Source: Cladochytrium replicatum
Taxonomy: Eukaryota > Chytridiomycota > Chytridiomycetes > Cladochytriales > Cladochytriaceae
DNA length: 64,000 bases
Assembly: GCA_025526935.1 (NCBI GenBank)
Contig: JAHLKD010000123.1
Location: 2,501 to 66,500 of the forward strand
Reading direction: 5' to 3'
A program made the position numbers and the translations under genes. Shown here one piece after another: positions 37,246 through 48,714 of the stretch. Below the pieces are notes generated by a model. It had not been told where the DNA came from, ran no database searches, and saw only the letters and a program-made list of their open reading frames with translations. Numbering within the stretch: position 1 is the stretch's first letter; each line of letters begins with the position of its first letter.

Positions 37246-37319
37246 GAGGCGAAGTACGTGATGGAGCATTCAGGCAAAGTACAGGCGGAGTATTCAGGCG
37301 AAGCCATTGTGTCACTTTG

Positions 37320-38120
37320 ACTACTTGCACTATCAATAAACTCCTCGGTACTCTACATTGGGTCACTGTCTGCAGTATCGTTAGAACGATCTCAAGTTCA
37401 TTACAAAGAGCTTACCCACCAACAAGTACGCATAGCCTGTATTCTAACAGGTTATGAGCCCATACCTGGCTCGATAAGACAGAAGTTGACCATCTTCTCA
37501 CCCACCAACAGTGTAATTGAATCATTTCGACGATGACAGAATCTGATGACATCTATCGTGAATTTCCAAAGTTCAGTGGAGTGGGCATGCATCAAAATTT
37601 GGGCCTTCTTTCGAATGAAAGGCTAGCATGATCACCTTACGAAAGACCTCACGTATCCACCCGAAGAAACCGAAGTTGCCAGCGACAACGCTGCCACTAA
37701 AGCTGCAAAGGCTGTACTTCAAGCAAAGCGGAAAACCAACTGGGACGCCAAAGTTTTGGATACTCGTTCGAAATTGTTTCTGAAGCTGGCCGACAACCAG
37801 CTCATCTACGTTCATGAAACCAAGACGGCAACGGACATCTGGGACAAGCTCAAATCAGCCCACATCCGTACGGGCCTAGCGCAACGTAACTCAATCAACC
37901 GTCGTTTTATCCAACTCAGAATGCAACCCAAGTCTCCAGCAGCATATATCTGACATGATGATGCTGGTGCAGCAACTTCATGCAGCTGGAAAGACGATCA
38001 GCACTGAGGAATACATCCTCTAACTCCTACAATCCTTCAGACACTTGGGAGCGCCTGAGTGGCACAACTTCAAGATGCATTGCCCTTGGCTTCTTGTCTA
38101 ATGGGACACGAGGCTTAGAC
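37320..38120 (+). mobile_element. Ty1/copia LTR-retrotransposon fossil (gag part)
   Basis: A fragment of a copia-type element. It shows the UBN2-type gag region, with motifs such as LADNQLIYVHETKTATDIW, KLKSAHIRTGL and IQLRMQPKSPAAYI. Upstream, near 37440, lies a copia-like primer-binding sequence (aacaggttatgagccc). AATAAA-containing DNA at 37335-37435 may be the end of a left LTR. No protease, integrase or reverse transcriptase is visible, nor a right LTR. The piece is broken in several places and looks moderately old. It lies directly upstream of WW-ankyrin copy B. Confidence 0.7.
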
Positions 38121-38276
38121 ATTCCCAAATGTGTACATATTGGACTCCAGCGGCACAGCCACAGCAATGTGGTTCTTGAGGTGAGTTTGTGTTGTGGTGT
38201 TCATTGGGGCACAAGCAACAGTGGTTATTGTTCTGTTGTTCTGCACTTCACAGTATATGGAGACTTATCAACACAA

Positions 38277-39386
38277 ATGAAGAACATGATCCCAATGGAT
38301 GTCATCGACAAAATCTTGCAAACGCTGGCGGACTGGGCTGGAAATCCGAGTCTCGCTTTCAGAGTAGCCACCATTTTGCGCTCTCATCGTGTGCGAGCTC
38401 AACTGGTGCATCGCGTTGGTACAATCACCAAAGCAAGCGAACTGGGCCTCGTTTCCATTCTTGATCTCTTTTTGGAGAACCTGCGCAAGTCGAGCGATTT
38501 CTTCAAGCCTTCATTTCAATATGTTCTATACATTGCTCCCACTGATTCGGCCGACGAGAACGGTCACGGTCAACGACATCGATGGTGGTACGAGAGGGGC
38601 TGGAAAACCGTCCCCATGGCTTGGGCAAGTCGCAATGGCCAAGTGAAGGCTCTACAGTGGTGGAAAGACAGTGGTCTCGTTATCTCTCACAGTCAACTCG
38701 AAATGGACTGGCCTAGTCAGAACGGACATGTGGAGGTCCTACAGTGGTGGAAAGACAGCGGTCTCGAACTCATTTGGAGTAAATTTGCGATGGACTGGGC
38801 AAGCGAGAACGGTCATGTGGACGTGCTACAGTGGTGGAAAGACAGCGGTCTCGAACTCAGGTACGAATATGCGATCCTGCTGGCGTCCCTGAACGGCCAC
38901 GTTTCGGTTCTGGATTGGTGGAAAGCCAGCGGGATCGAGGAGGAATGGGATGTGTGGGCTATGGACTGCACCTTGCACGTCAACGTACTTCAGTGGTGGA
39001 AAGAAAGCGGCTTTGAACTCAATTGGACTGCACATGCGATGGAGTTCGCTACTAGAAATGGTCGAATCGACATTCTGAATTGGTGGGTACACAGCGGTCT
39101 CGAGATAAAGCTGAAGGGCGGCTTAATGACCACGGCAAGCAGTTGTGGCTTTGTTGACGTCCTCGAGTGGTGGAAAAACAGCGGTCTCGAAATATGGGGG
39201 AATGAGTGGGCGATGGACGCAGCGAGCGCATCGGGTCACGTCCATGTACTTCAGTGGTGGAAAGACAGCGGACTTGAGCTTAAATGGCATGAGTCAGCGG
39301 ACTGGATAAGTCAAAACCGTCACGTTGAGGTTCTTCAGTGGTGGAAGGATAGTGGTTTAAGTAGGGATTTGTCGTGGGCATATTAG
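38277..39386 (+). CDS. F-box-like / WW-ankyrin-type repeat protein, copy B
   Basis: 369 residues from ATG 38277, intronless. The head, MKNMIPMDVIDKILQTLADW followed by AGNPSLAFRVATIL, is almost identical to that of copy A, so the two are recent duplicates. About ten repeats follow, with VLQWWKDSGLEL cores alternating with degenerate ones (VLDWWKASGIEEEW, ILNWWVHSGLEIKL, VLEWWKNSGLEIWG). The protein ends after a repeat with SRDLSWAY. Unlike copy A the frame is intact. Its upstream DNA is copia gag fossil, so its promoter must lie in, or have been replaced by, element-derived sequence. Confidence 0.85.
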   Translation: MKNMIPMDVIDKILQTLADWAGNPSLAFRVATILRSHRVRAQLVHRVGTITKASELGLVSILDLFLENLRKSSDFFKPSFQYVLYIAPTDSADENGHGQRHRWWYERGWKTVPMAWASRNGQVKALQWWKDSGLVISHSQLEMDWPSQNGHVEVLQWWKDSGLELIWSKFAMDWASENGHVDVLQWWKDSGLELRYEYAILLASLNGHVSVLDWWKASGIEEEWDVWAMDCTLHVNVLQWWKESGFELNWTAHAMEFATRNGRIDILNWWVHSGLEIKLKGGLMTTASSCGFVDVLEWWKNSGLEIWGNEWAMDAASASGHVHVLQWWKDSGLELKWHESADWISQNRHVEVLQWWKDSGLSRDLSWAY

Positions 39387-39489
39387 GCGGTGACTTAAAG
39401 TCTTCCAGTGCTCCTTTGGATTTTGCTTGCCGATCTGCTATTTTTTCTTTTCTTTGTTTAACCCATTTGTTTGAATTCAATTCAACTGG

Positions 39490-40600
39490 TGAGGATGGAT
39501 CACAATGCTGCAAGCTGCTCCTCGCCCTCAGCACAATCTCGAGGGAATTCGGAACCATCGTGATTCCCCAATATCCACCGTCGCTGGCCTTCTCGATCCC
39601 TTTCGGTTTCTCAATGTCGCGATTGTAAGCAATATGGGTTATCGCAAGGAACAGTTTTGGTTCGTGCAACGTGCTGCCCAGGGCACACCGCCAGCCCAAA
39701 CTGCACAAGACTGGCAGGGTTATCCTTAAGCAGCTCGATTGCAACATCCCTTTTCTTGATCTGCGAAACGGAGGTATCGGCCGGGATCAAAAGGGCAAGC
39801 TGCTCGGACCAGTACTTCAGGTGGTGGTGCATACGCCAAATTTTGTACCAAACATGACTCTCCTTAAAAATGATTACGCCGTCAAGCACGTCTTGTGATT
39901 AGTGGCATGAGGTGCTCCTATGGAGTCGCTGTGCGCCAAGCGAAGGATCCGATCATGACTTAGAAACAAAGCGAACTCAGCTGTGTCTCATTGAATATTT
40001 GTTTGCCACACCCACCTCGTTTATCAGCGAGTTTATGTGCACACAAGATTCTGCTCATCGAGAATGGTAGGAAGACGATCAGCTCGAACGTTTTCCTCTA
40101 TCTCTTGCTGAATGCGTCGAAGTGCCTCGGGATTGGTTTGCTATGTAGCAGAACATGTAAATCAACGAGACGCTAGTGGTGCAAAAGTGATTTCCGCGCT
40201 GACCTGTAACGGCAAAAACCAAGTCATTGACCATCATAAAGAGCGCAACGTCGGTCAACCAGTCAGGTTCCCGATGACTAGCTTCCCAAGAAACGACTCC
40301 TGGGCTTGTTTTGCGTCCGAAGAGTTTGACACATCCATCTGAGCTTTCAACTCAGCAATCTCTCAACGGATCAAAGCATTGATCCAAAGAAGATGGTGCC
40401 AGGAAGAGAAGCTGAGCGGGAAGGTCTTTACAATGGCGAGCGGTTTGAACTAAATAACCATCGATATCAGAGCTCAGAGAGCAGGAAATGGTGTGAGTAA
40501 GCTGTTTCATACTTACAGGTGTCCCGTTGGCCCTTTTTCGAAGCGCCGCCAAACTTTCCAACCTCGGTCATAAGAACGCCGTTGAACACCCGCCTGCACT
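39490..40600 (-). pseudogene. Decayed cytochrome P450 copy
   Basis: Minus-strand segments match the intact P450 located 1.5 kb to the right in the same order. From right to left: ALRKRANGTPVS (ALKEKANGVPV in the intact gene), then a region at about 40100-40250 matching the NDLVFA helix region. MLDGVIIFKESHVWYKIWRM follows, and VQFGLAVCPGQHVAR, the haem-loop remnant. Then come LFLAITHIAYNRDIEKP and MVPNSLEIVL. Frames shift repeatedly and the haem-loop pattern FGxGxRxCPG is damaged. This is a tandem duplicate that lost function. Confidence 0.75.
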
Positions 40601-41054
40601 AGGTGAAAAAAGCTTGGGTCCGTTACAATGAACTTAAAATAATCGTAGTTGTAGTAGTATATTTATATGCGAATAATATATGGGTACCCGGCCATACTGA
40701 AAGGCTACCGATTATGGGGAGTCGAAGTGGAGTTTTTGAAGTGTTCATACGATAGATAATATAAGCACATTAGAGCACTACACAAAAGCAACCATACCGT
40801 TGTTGCAAGCATGATGATCTCCATGTTCCATAGCCAAAATCAACTGGCCCGTCCCTGGCGGCGGCGCACACACTTACGTAAATCTCTGAGGTGCGACTCC
40901 AGCCGGAAGCGCAGACACAAATCGCTGTTTCTTAGACCCGTAGGCAAAATTTGCCAGATCTGATAAACACAACACTTAACTTTGTGATAAAAAATAAAGC
41001 TTGTACACTGGATCATAGAATAATCGCTCGTCGCACGTATCAGAGTACAAGAGC

Positions 41055-42797
41055 CTAAACACTCCTCCTCAATTTCAACACGATCTCAAATGAATCCGGC
41101 ACTAGAGTCGTCCCTAAAACGCCGCTGTCCTTCACTCTTTCGACTCCATCCGGCTTCTCAATATCAAAGTGGTACGCAATATGCGTTATCGCAAGGAACA
41201 GTTCGTTTCGTGCAAGATACTGTCCGGGGCAAACTCGACGACCAAAACCAAAGTGCACCAGATTGGCAGGGTTATCCTTCAGCTCCGCAACTCCACCATC
41301 CGATGCATTCTTCTGTCTCTCCGCGAATCGAAGGTACCGGTCGGGATCAAAACCATCGACTGGTTCGGACCAGTAATTCGGGTGTCTGTTGATGCGCCAG
41401 ATGTTATACCACACGTGGGTATCCTTGGGGATGAGCACTCCATCCAAGAGGTCGTCTTCAGTGGATGAATGAGGAGCTCCAATTGGCACAGCAGGTCTTA
41501 AGCGCAGAATCTACAACAATACAAATTAGCAATCAAGCTACGAGTACACGTTCTCTCTACCTCGTTTATAACAGCGTTTGTGTACACGAGACTCGATTCA
41601 TCTTCCATGCTGGGCAACCTTCCACGAGGCACGTTGCTTTCAATCTCCTTCTGGATTCGTTTCAACGAATCCGGGTAGTTTGCCATGAAGCAAAAAACAA
41701 AAATCACAGAAGTCGAAGTCGTGTCTAATTTTACAAAAGATAAGCGAAAAAGAAAGCAGCTGGAGTGACTATCTCCTTTGTTTGCGCACCCGACGCGGCA
41801 AAGACGAGATCGTTGGTCATCATGAACAGCGAGTCCTCATTCAACCACTCCGGATTGTCCGTAATGAGCCTTCCCATGAATGAATTCCGTGCTTTCCGAG
41901 CATCCTCGGCATCGACTCCCTCCATCCTCGCTCGCAAGCTCGCAAGCTCCTCCCTGATCCACATGTCTCGTCGTGGAACCCACTGTTTCATGATTTTCCA
42001 TGCTGGAAGCGGGAGATACTTGACAAAGTTGACAACAGATTGCAAGTTTCCGGTTGGACTCGCATCATTGAGATTCTTGATCCAGTCCAAAAGCTCGAGG
42101 AAGCTCGAGTCGTTGAACTCGCGTGATGAGCCGAAGATAATCGTTGAGAACAAGCTGAGCGGAAAGGTTTTCACAAGAATCTGCGGGTCAAACTGCACGC
42201 TTGTGAGTCGATACGTTATGGACGGAGCATGATCGACGATAGAAACATACTGGAACACCATTTGCTTTCTCTTTCAATGCTGCCACGAACTTTTCTAGCT
42301 CTGTGATGAGAACGTCGTTGAATTCTTTCACAGCGGTAGGGGACAAAAGTGGCTGTATAGCCTTTCGCCGAATCTTCCAATCTGGTGAGAACAGGACCCC
42401 AGATTCTCCGTTCATATTCAGATTGTCTTCAATGAACTGAAACAATACAGAGCATCAGCGAACGGTTTCAACAACCACATTCTACGCTTACCTCCACCGG
42501 CACCCTGGAAGAATAGATGTTTGATCGGCGGCCGACAGTGGTTTTCCTCGCCACCTCAAGGTCAGAAATGATCGTCCAGGTACGACCAAGAAAGCGCAAG
42601 CTCACGATGTCGCCGTACTTCTCCGCGAGCTTTGTGAATAGAATATGCAAATTGAGATCACTAAAGATGTACAGATGGCCAATAATGGGGAGTTGAAGAG
42701 GTCCGTTTGCTGGGTGGAAGCGTTGGCGGACATAGGAAGTGACGAGGACCACCAGGACGGCGATCACGAAAGATGAGGCAAGAATGAGGGTTGCCAT
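41055..42797 (-). CDS. Cytochrome P450 monooxygenase
   Basis: Haem-thiolate oxidase anchored in the ER by an N-terminal segment (MATLILASSFVIAVLVVLV). Exons on the minus strand: 42797-42492, 42436-42251, 42192 to about 41780, 41724-41561 and 41510-41055, for about 507 residues. Marks of the family are LQLPIIGHLYIF, the I-helix DLVFAASGAQ, the K-helix ExxR (NEILRLRP, across an intron), a DGFDPDRYL PERF region and the haem loop HFGFGRRVCPGQYLA with its cysteine. One fault: after GAQT in exon 3 I find no GT donor that reaches exon 4 in phase. The splice may be non-canonical, or the site has mutated. Substrate unknown. An oxidoreductase (SDR) gene lies next to it. Confidence 0.85.
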
Positions 42798-42927
42798 GTT
42801 GGAGTGGCGACGACCCGCCGGGAGAAAGAATCTCCACTTTTAATCAACTGTGCAATTTCAGACACCAAAATTTTTGTGTTTGTCGGCTAATAATTATTAT
42901 TATTAATCACATAGATTCGGTCCAGCT

Positions 42928-43993
42928 CTACAACGGATCAAGTCTCCCCATCTTCTCAATCACCGCTTTCTCTGAGAACTCCCACAAGGCTTTCTGATAC
43001 TCTATTTTGTAGCTATCCACGGAGGACTCCCTTTCCACATCGATCGCAAAGTATCTAGGTAGTGTGATCCCACCTTGTCCGTTCCCTTGCACCCACCGCT
43101 CCTCAACCGCAAGCGACGCCATGACATTCCCCGACTTCCCCACGCTGCTCAACTGCTTGATCTTATTAAGCCCGGTCGCCTCTTTCGCCCACAGAATCCC
43201 AGACACAATGTTCTCGTACGCCGCGCGTGCAATCCAGCTCATATCTCTCGCGAAGCTTGTTGAGGCGCAGAATCCGGGATCTAGGACGAGGATCGCGAGG
43301 CGAGGGTCTTTAACTCGCGTACGAAGTCCGTATGCGAAGAGGACGTTGCAGAGTTTGGAGAAGGGGTAGGCTGAGTTCGGGTTGGAGATGGCTGGGGTGC
43401 CGACAGCCCAGTCGGCCGGAGATTCGGATGTCCAGACCGGTGCAGGAACACCGGTCCCTGTTGCGGGATCGTGGACGCCCGAAGAGACAACGACGACACG
43501 AGGTTGATCGGATCGCAGGATGTTCGGAAGAAGGAGTAGAGTCAGATAGAAGTGCCCTGGAAAGAAACAAATTAGTGGGATCGCTGAGATGCAGGACGGT
43601 GAACTTTGTTTATGTTATATACATACCGAGGTGATTCACTGCAAATGTGCTCTCAAAGCCGTCCTTCGATTTAGTGATTTCAAACGACATCATTCCAGCG
43701 TTGAGAACCAAGCTGTCGATAGTTGGATATTCTTTGGCCGCCCAAGTACTAAAGGCTTTGACTGATTCAAGAGACGTAAGGTCGAGCGGCACTCCGCAAG
43801 GCACAACAGCATCCCTTTGTTCAGGTTCGAGTTGTTCCTGAATCTTCTCGACGGCAGCTTTGACTCCGCTCAGTCCTCTGGAAGCGACAACAACCTGGTG
43901 CGTTGCATGGTGGGCCGTCGCAATCTTGAGAGCACATTGGAATCCGAGACCAGCTGTGGATCCGGTTACGATGACGATTTTCTTTGCGGGCAT
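42928..43993 (-). CDS. Short-chain dehydrogenase/reductase
   Basis: NAD(P)-dependent oxidoreductase of the SDR superfamily. Two exons (43993-43627 and 43556-42928) with a 70-nt GT-AG intron give 331 residues from ATG 43993 (MPAKKIVIVTGSTAGLG). The TGxxxGxG nucleotide-binding motif is TGSTAGLG. The NAG motif is VLNAGMMS. The Ser and Tyr-Lys of the catalytic set lie in VVVVSSGVHDP and SAYPFSKLCNVL (YxxxK). It resembles the retinol-dehydrogenase/WW-oxidoreductase-like fungal subgroup. It lies 130 bp upstream of the P450, on the same strand, so the two may act on one pathway; that is inference from position only. Confidence 0.9.
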
Positions 43994-44270
43994 GGTAGTT
44001 GTTGATTTCAGAGACCTTAAAGGGAGAGTTGGTGTCAGACCTGGGCGAGATGGGAGGTATTTATGGACAGCTTCGGCCAGGCCAGAGCAAAAGTCGACGA
44101 TGATTTGAAGTGATAAAACGCGCCGACCACCCAGACAGATGGCAGTGCAAATTTTGTTTTTCCGCTATTTTGTGGGAAACAACTAAACGACGAACGATTG
44201 TATGAGCTACATCGAATAATGATAATTATGCTCTCCCGATTTAAGAAGGCAGTTCTCAAATGTTCGTAAC

Positions 44271-45167
44271 TCATCGAAGATCACCAAGACATTTAAAACG
44301 GACGTCCCGAGCTCCCATGTCCCAAGCCCATGTAGGATCCAGTTTGTTCTTGCTCCACCAGTCGAACGCAGCGACATTAGCCCACTTTAGCGCTCTCTTC
44401 GACCATTTCATCTGCAACCCGCTTCGTTGCCACCAGTCGAGCACATGGACGAGTCCAACTTCGCTCGCACCATCGATCGCAAGTTCGCTCCACCTGAGCT
44501 CCAAGCCCGAGTTCTTCCACCACTCGAGCACATCGACCTGTCCACCTCCGCTCGCCCCGTTCATCGCAACGGCAGTGTACTTCAACTCAATATCTGATTT
44601 CCGCCACCACTCGAGCGCATCTACCTTCCCGCTTCCACTCGCCATATCCATCGCCGCATGAGTCCACTTCATCTCAAGTCCGCTTGATTTCCACCACTCC
44701 AGCACGTCGATATATCCGTTTTCGCTCGCTTTGTCAATGCTTTCCGAACTCCAGAGCATCGAACGACCACTCCCCCTCCACCATCTCAGCACTTCGACCT
44801 TATTGTTCGCGCTCGCTCCATCCATGGCCTTTTCGGTGTACTTCATCGTAATCCCGCTCTCGTTCTTCCACCAATCAAGCACGTCGACGTGCCCTGCTGA
44901 GCTTGCTCCGTCGATCGCATTTGTGGAGTACGCAGAGTCGGGGATGGATCCGCATGCAATGTGAGCGCGTAGGAGGTCGACGAGACCGCGTTCGCTGGCA
45001 CGATCGATGGATGCTTCGGGGATGGAGGAGAGGAGGATTCGTTGGGCACGCATGAGCCTCAGACATGTGGCGATTCTGAATGCGGCGCGGAGATGAGCGA
45101 TGTCTGAACCAAGGCGGAGGACAATCTCGTCGACGAGCTCAACTGGGAGGTTGCCTCTGTGAGGCAT
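44271..45167 (-). CDS. F-box-like / WW-ankyrin-type repeat protein, copy C
   Basis: 298 residues from ATG 45167, intronless and intact. The head MPHRGNLPVELVDEIVLRLG then LRAAFRIATCLRLMRAQRIL shows the same LPxExxxxI...AFRIAT pattern as copies A and B, but is clearly diverged. About seven repeats follow, with cores VLDWWKNESGI, VLRWWRGSGRS, VLEWWKSSGLEMKW, ALEWWRKSDIELKY, VLEWWKNSGLELRW and VLDWWQRSGLQMKW. A truncated last unit (AAFDWWSKNKLDP) precedes a short unique tail. It faces the SDR gene across about 280 bp. Confidence 0.85.
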   Translation of the reverse strand: MPHRGNLPVELVDEIVLRLGSDIAHLRAAFRIATCLRLMRAQRILLSSIPEASIDRASERGLVDLLRAHIACGSIPDSAYSTNAIDGASSAGHVDVLDWWKNESGITMKYTEKAMDGASANNKVEVLRWWRGSGRSMLWSSESIDKASENGYIDVLEWWKSSGLEMKWTHAAMDMASGSGKVDALEWWRKSDIELKYTAVAMNGASGGGQVDVLEWWKNSGLELRWSELAIDGASEVGLVHVLDWWQRSGLQMKWSKRALKWANVAAFDWWSKNKLDPTWAWDMGARDVRFKCLGDLR

Positions 45168-45373
45168 CAGAGATTCAGTGAAAATTTTTTATGGGGAATC
45201 TGAGATGAAGGTTGGTGGCGTGAGAAACGCAGGGTTTTTGAAGGGTTTCACGGCTGAAACACCACGAGGGAGGGAATCAGGTTTAATATCACCAGCGACG
45301 AAGTCACTGAACTCATGAAGCAGTTAACAACTCTGTCTCTGTTGTTGAGGTTTCAAACAAACTCAACCACGAT

Positions 45374-45595
45374 CTAAAAGCTCCTTTCGCCAATTAAACC
45401 ATGAGTGTTTCTTAAAAAGAGAGCAAAACCAATCGTATCTGAATGTCCTAACTTCCCCCTCCATTTGACCCCGTTCTCATCCCACCAACGCCTGTAGACA
45501 ACCGGTGCGCTGCGAATTTTGCTTGCAGTCCATTTAAGCTCAAGTCGGTTGTTCTTCCACCACTGACGGACTGCTTGCAGTATGTCAAGGGACAT
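45374..45595 (-). pseudogene. WW-ankyrin repeat remnant (C-terminal part)
   Basis: A frame of 73 residues contains VRQWWKNNRLELKWTA followed by VYRRWWDENGVKW, matching the last two repeats and end of the family (compare the end of copy A, KIWWEESGLN). The F-box-like head and most repeats are missing. It lies 200 bp upstream of copy C on the same strand, so it is likely the tail of an old tandem duplicate. Confidence 0.6.
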
Positions 45596-45819
45596 AAAAT
45601 ACTTATCAATACGGCGTATCTATGATTTCGCAAATTTCTTTTTTTCCGAATTGTGCGCCACATCTCATCGCATCGACTGGTTGGACGTTCCGCAGACCCG
45701 CCATTGGACTTTGGATCGGAGGACACGCTGTAGGGACAATCTCCGATGCCCTGTTGAACACTTCTTAACGACCTCTTAGCCCTTGTTAGAACCTGGCCGA
45801 GTCAGTCACCACATCCACA

Positions 45820-47509
45820 ATGTCTTCCACAACAGCGCACCACCCCTATGGCGGCTCACAAACAATCTTCGTTAGAGAATACCCGTTGTATCATCGCAAA
45901 GAGAACCGTTCCTGGGAGAACCACATCCCACTGCTACACTTCCAACAACAAAACAATCTCCTGGGTCGTCTGTACACTTCCAATTTTGATTTTCAGCCAG
46001 ATTTCCCCCCACCTCCAACACAGTCTGATTCGTTAAACGAAACGTCCTCACCTCCTGTGCCTAACCCGCCTTCACAACCCACTGTTTCTCCATTTCACAA
46101 AATGCTTTCCGCATGCGCTGGAGCAGTACTTACATCATTGATGGGTATATACTCAAAGAAATTTTTGTCGAGTGTTCTGATCGTCTTGGTTGTAATTTAT
46201 AGCAACGCCGTTCGATGTCGTAAAGACTCGAATGCAATCCTCTGGAATTCCGTTAACACCGCCCGCTCCCCCAACTTCAGCTGCATTCATCTCCTCCGAA
46301 CTCCGCGAATGCTGTCGCGACATGCTCTTTGCCCTGGACACCCGTTCCTCCTTCCGACAATTTTACACGCCCCCGACAGAGCTTTGCGCGGCCGTACCGC
46401 ACGGCGCTTGCGTTTCAATCCATTCTGCCGCTCGTGCACAGATCTCTCGAGCTCAGGCGGAAATGATATCCGAGAGAAATGCAAAGAGGTTTACCGGAAC
46501 AATGGTTAGTTTTTATCCGCTTCGAATATTGTCAATTTTATATAACCTTCATTATTTTCCAGGATGGAATGATCAAGATTTTGCGTGCAGAAGGGCCATC
46601 TGGATTATACCGGGGATTATCTCCAACACTTCTCATGTCCCTTCCGTCCACAGTTGTATATTATGTAGGATATGAACACATCCGAGATGCGATCACACCA
46701 TACACGTCCCTTGCACCTCTTGTTGCTGGCTGCTCTGCAAGAAGTACGTACTTTATATCAGAACTTTCTCCACAATGCTTATACTATTTTCCAGCAATCG
46801 CTGCAACGCTTATATCGCCGTTAGAGTTGATCAGGACACGCACGCAGGCGGGCGTGATGGGTCGTTCTTTTGCGGGGATCTCGGAGGGCGTGGCGGGGAT
46901 GATCAGGTCGGGCGGATACCAGAGTCTTTGGAGAGGGCTGAAACCAACTCTTTGGCGCGACGTACCGTTTTCAGGTTAGCGCGATGACGGTTGTATATGA
47001 GGGTAAATTTAGACTGATATTATCATTTTTCATTTCAGGGATCTACTGGATTTTGTACGAAAATATTAAAAAGACGATGAACAAAGCACGGTCTGACACT
47101 GAGGAATTCTGGACATCATTTGTTGCTGGCGCGACTTCTGGAACTGTACGTCCTGCCAGAAAAATCCTTTATTCACTTTTCTGATTTTGGTTTTGAAACA
47201 CAGGTCGCAGCATTTTTGACGACGCCTTTTGACGTCGCAAAAACAATCCAGCAAGTCTCGCTCGTCAACAACGATCCGCGGAGTGAGCAGCTGCACATTT
47301 CGCGTCGGGGTACGCACATGGCACCGCCGAAGGGGGTCGGTGGGCGCTCGCCGGGGCTGACGGACACGTTACGGTGGATCGTGGAGCGAGATGGAGTGGG
47401 CGGGCTGTTCCGTGGTTTGTCGCCACGCATTGCAAAGGTCGCGCCAGCTTGTGCGATCATGATTTCGAGCTACGAGCTCGGAAAGAGGGTGTTTGCGAAC
47501 GATGTGTAG
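45820..47509 (+). CDS. Mitochondrial carrier, SLC25A39/SLC25A40 (Mtm1)-like
   Basis: Inner-membrane carrier; family members import glutathione and affect mitochondrial manganese and iron handling. Six exons (45820-46144, 46203-46504, 46563-46743, 46795-46974, 47039-47145, 47204-47509) give 466 residues. The three carrier signatures are visible: ATPFDVVKTRMQ, ISPLELIRTRTQ and TTPFDVAKTIQQ. Each is followed by helix-pair motifs such as GPSGLYRGLSPTLLMSLPS, GYQSLWRGLKPTLWRDVPF and GVGGLFRGLSPRIAKVAPA. The residues after RTRTQ and the long first matrix loop with cysteines (ELRECCRDM, TELCAAVPHGAC) fit the A39/A40 group. An N-terminal extension of about 85 residues precedes the first helix. Confidence 0.85.
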
Positions 47510-48059
47510 TTTATGTGGTCATTTGTGGAGTAAGGGGGGAAGCTGCAAACAAAAAGAATACCGCATTTTTAAATGTTGCAGTCATAATACGGCCATCAAA
47601 TCTCACCGGACGGGCACAGATTCTTAAATTGTGAAAACATTATTGGAATGGCCAAGACCCATATTTGTGGGTCGTTTTGGTTAATACAACTCACATGCGA
47701 GTTGTCATCGGCAATTTGTTGCAGTTTTTCTTTCATGGATTCCCTTCATGTTTTTCATGGACTGTTTTCTGTATTTGGTCGTGAGTTCTTTTTTCCAATC
47801 ACTTGTGCAATCGTTTCTTTCATCTCTTCTTTCTGATGCGGATTTGTTACCCTTCTTTCCGATAACAGCTTTGTTTTCAATAGAAACAAGAGTAAGCGTA
47901 ACCAAATATCGCTTTATTACAATTTTGCCTTCACCCAAATCCAAAGCAAACTTGTGTAAGAAAAAATCTGTAACACCCACATTTTTGCGTTTCTCAAGCC
48001 ATGTCCACAAGCCATGGGTCCGAAAAAAGGCCATAACAGCAATGTACCTGCCCCTGCAA

Positions 48060-48300
48060 CATTGAACAAGAGGGATACCCAGCCTGCTCGATCTTTTTGA
48101 GGAGATGAAGCCTTCTGGTTCCAACCACTGGGACAATCTTTCGGTAGGATACAACAAGGATCTCCGGCAAAATGGGCCATTCGCTCAGGAGAACAGCTGA
48201 AGCGGAAGTTCCAAGATCTCAAGAATAAACCCAAGCCGACTGGACAGCCCAATGGAAGTCTCTTATCAAATTTCAAATAGTTTATGAATAATATCTCACT
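48060..48300 (+). pseudogene. Relic of a Myb/DUF6818-like DNA-binding domain
   Basis: The plus strand reads GSNHWDNLSVGYNKDL in one frame and then, in another, RSGEQLKRKFQDLKNKPKPTG. Both match the order (HW..V...YN, then R....LKRKF..LKN..KPTG) of a domain common in uncharacterised proteins and mobile-element genes of fungi and oomycetes. The frame change and lack of flanking exons mark it as decayed. The assignment is from memory of the pattern. Confidence 0.4.
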
Positions 48301-48714
48301 CCAGGCGATCCTCATATTCCATCCAGTGTCAGCAGGGCAAAGATATCTGGAAAATTGTTCAGGAGAGTGTTGGTTTTGCGGAAGCAGATGCAGACGGCTC
48401 GCTTAATTAACAAATTAGACAGCGACAACGATGATAGCAGAGCGACAGGCCTGCTGTTAGCTCTGCAGCTAAGCTGGGACAATTCTCCAAGGCCCAAACA
48501 ACTGTCCCGTCTGCTCCAAAACAGTCCGTTCCTGCCATGTTGGTCACATACATTCAGCCGTTATAGTATGCTTTTTTTTGTCTGCAAGCATTGGTTTTGC
48601 GACTTGGTAGCTCTTCCCGTCAATGAAACTGCAAATTTTTGTAACCAGAGGCTTACGCTGATTGACTTATTCTGCCCATTCCCACTGCTGCTTGTGAGAA
48701 GCCATTCCACTTTC

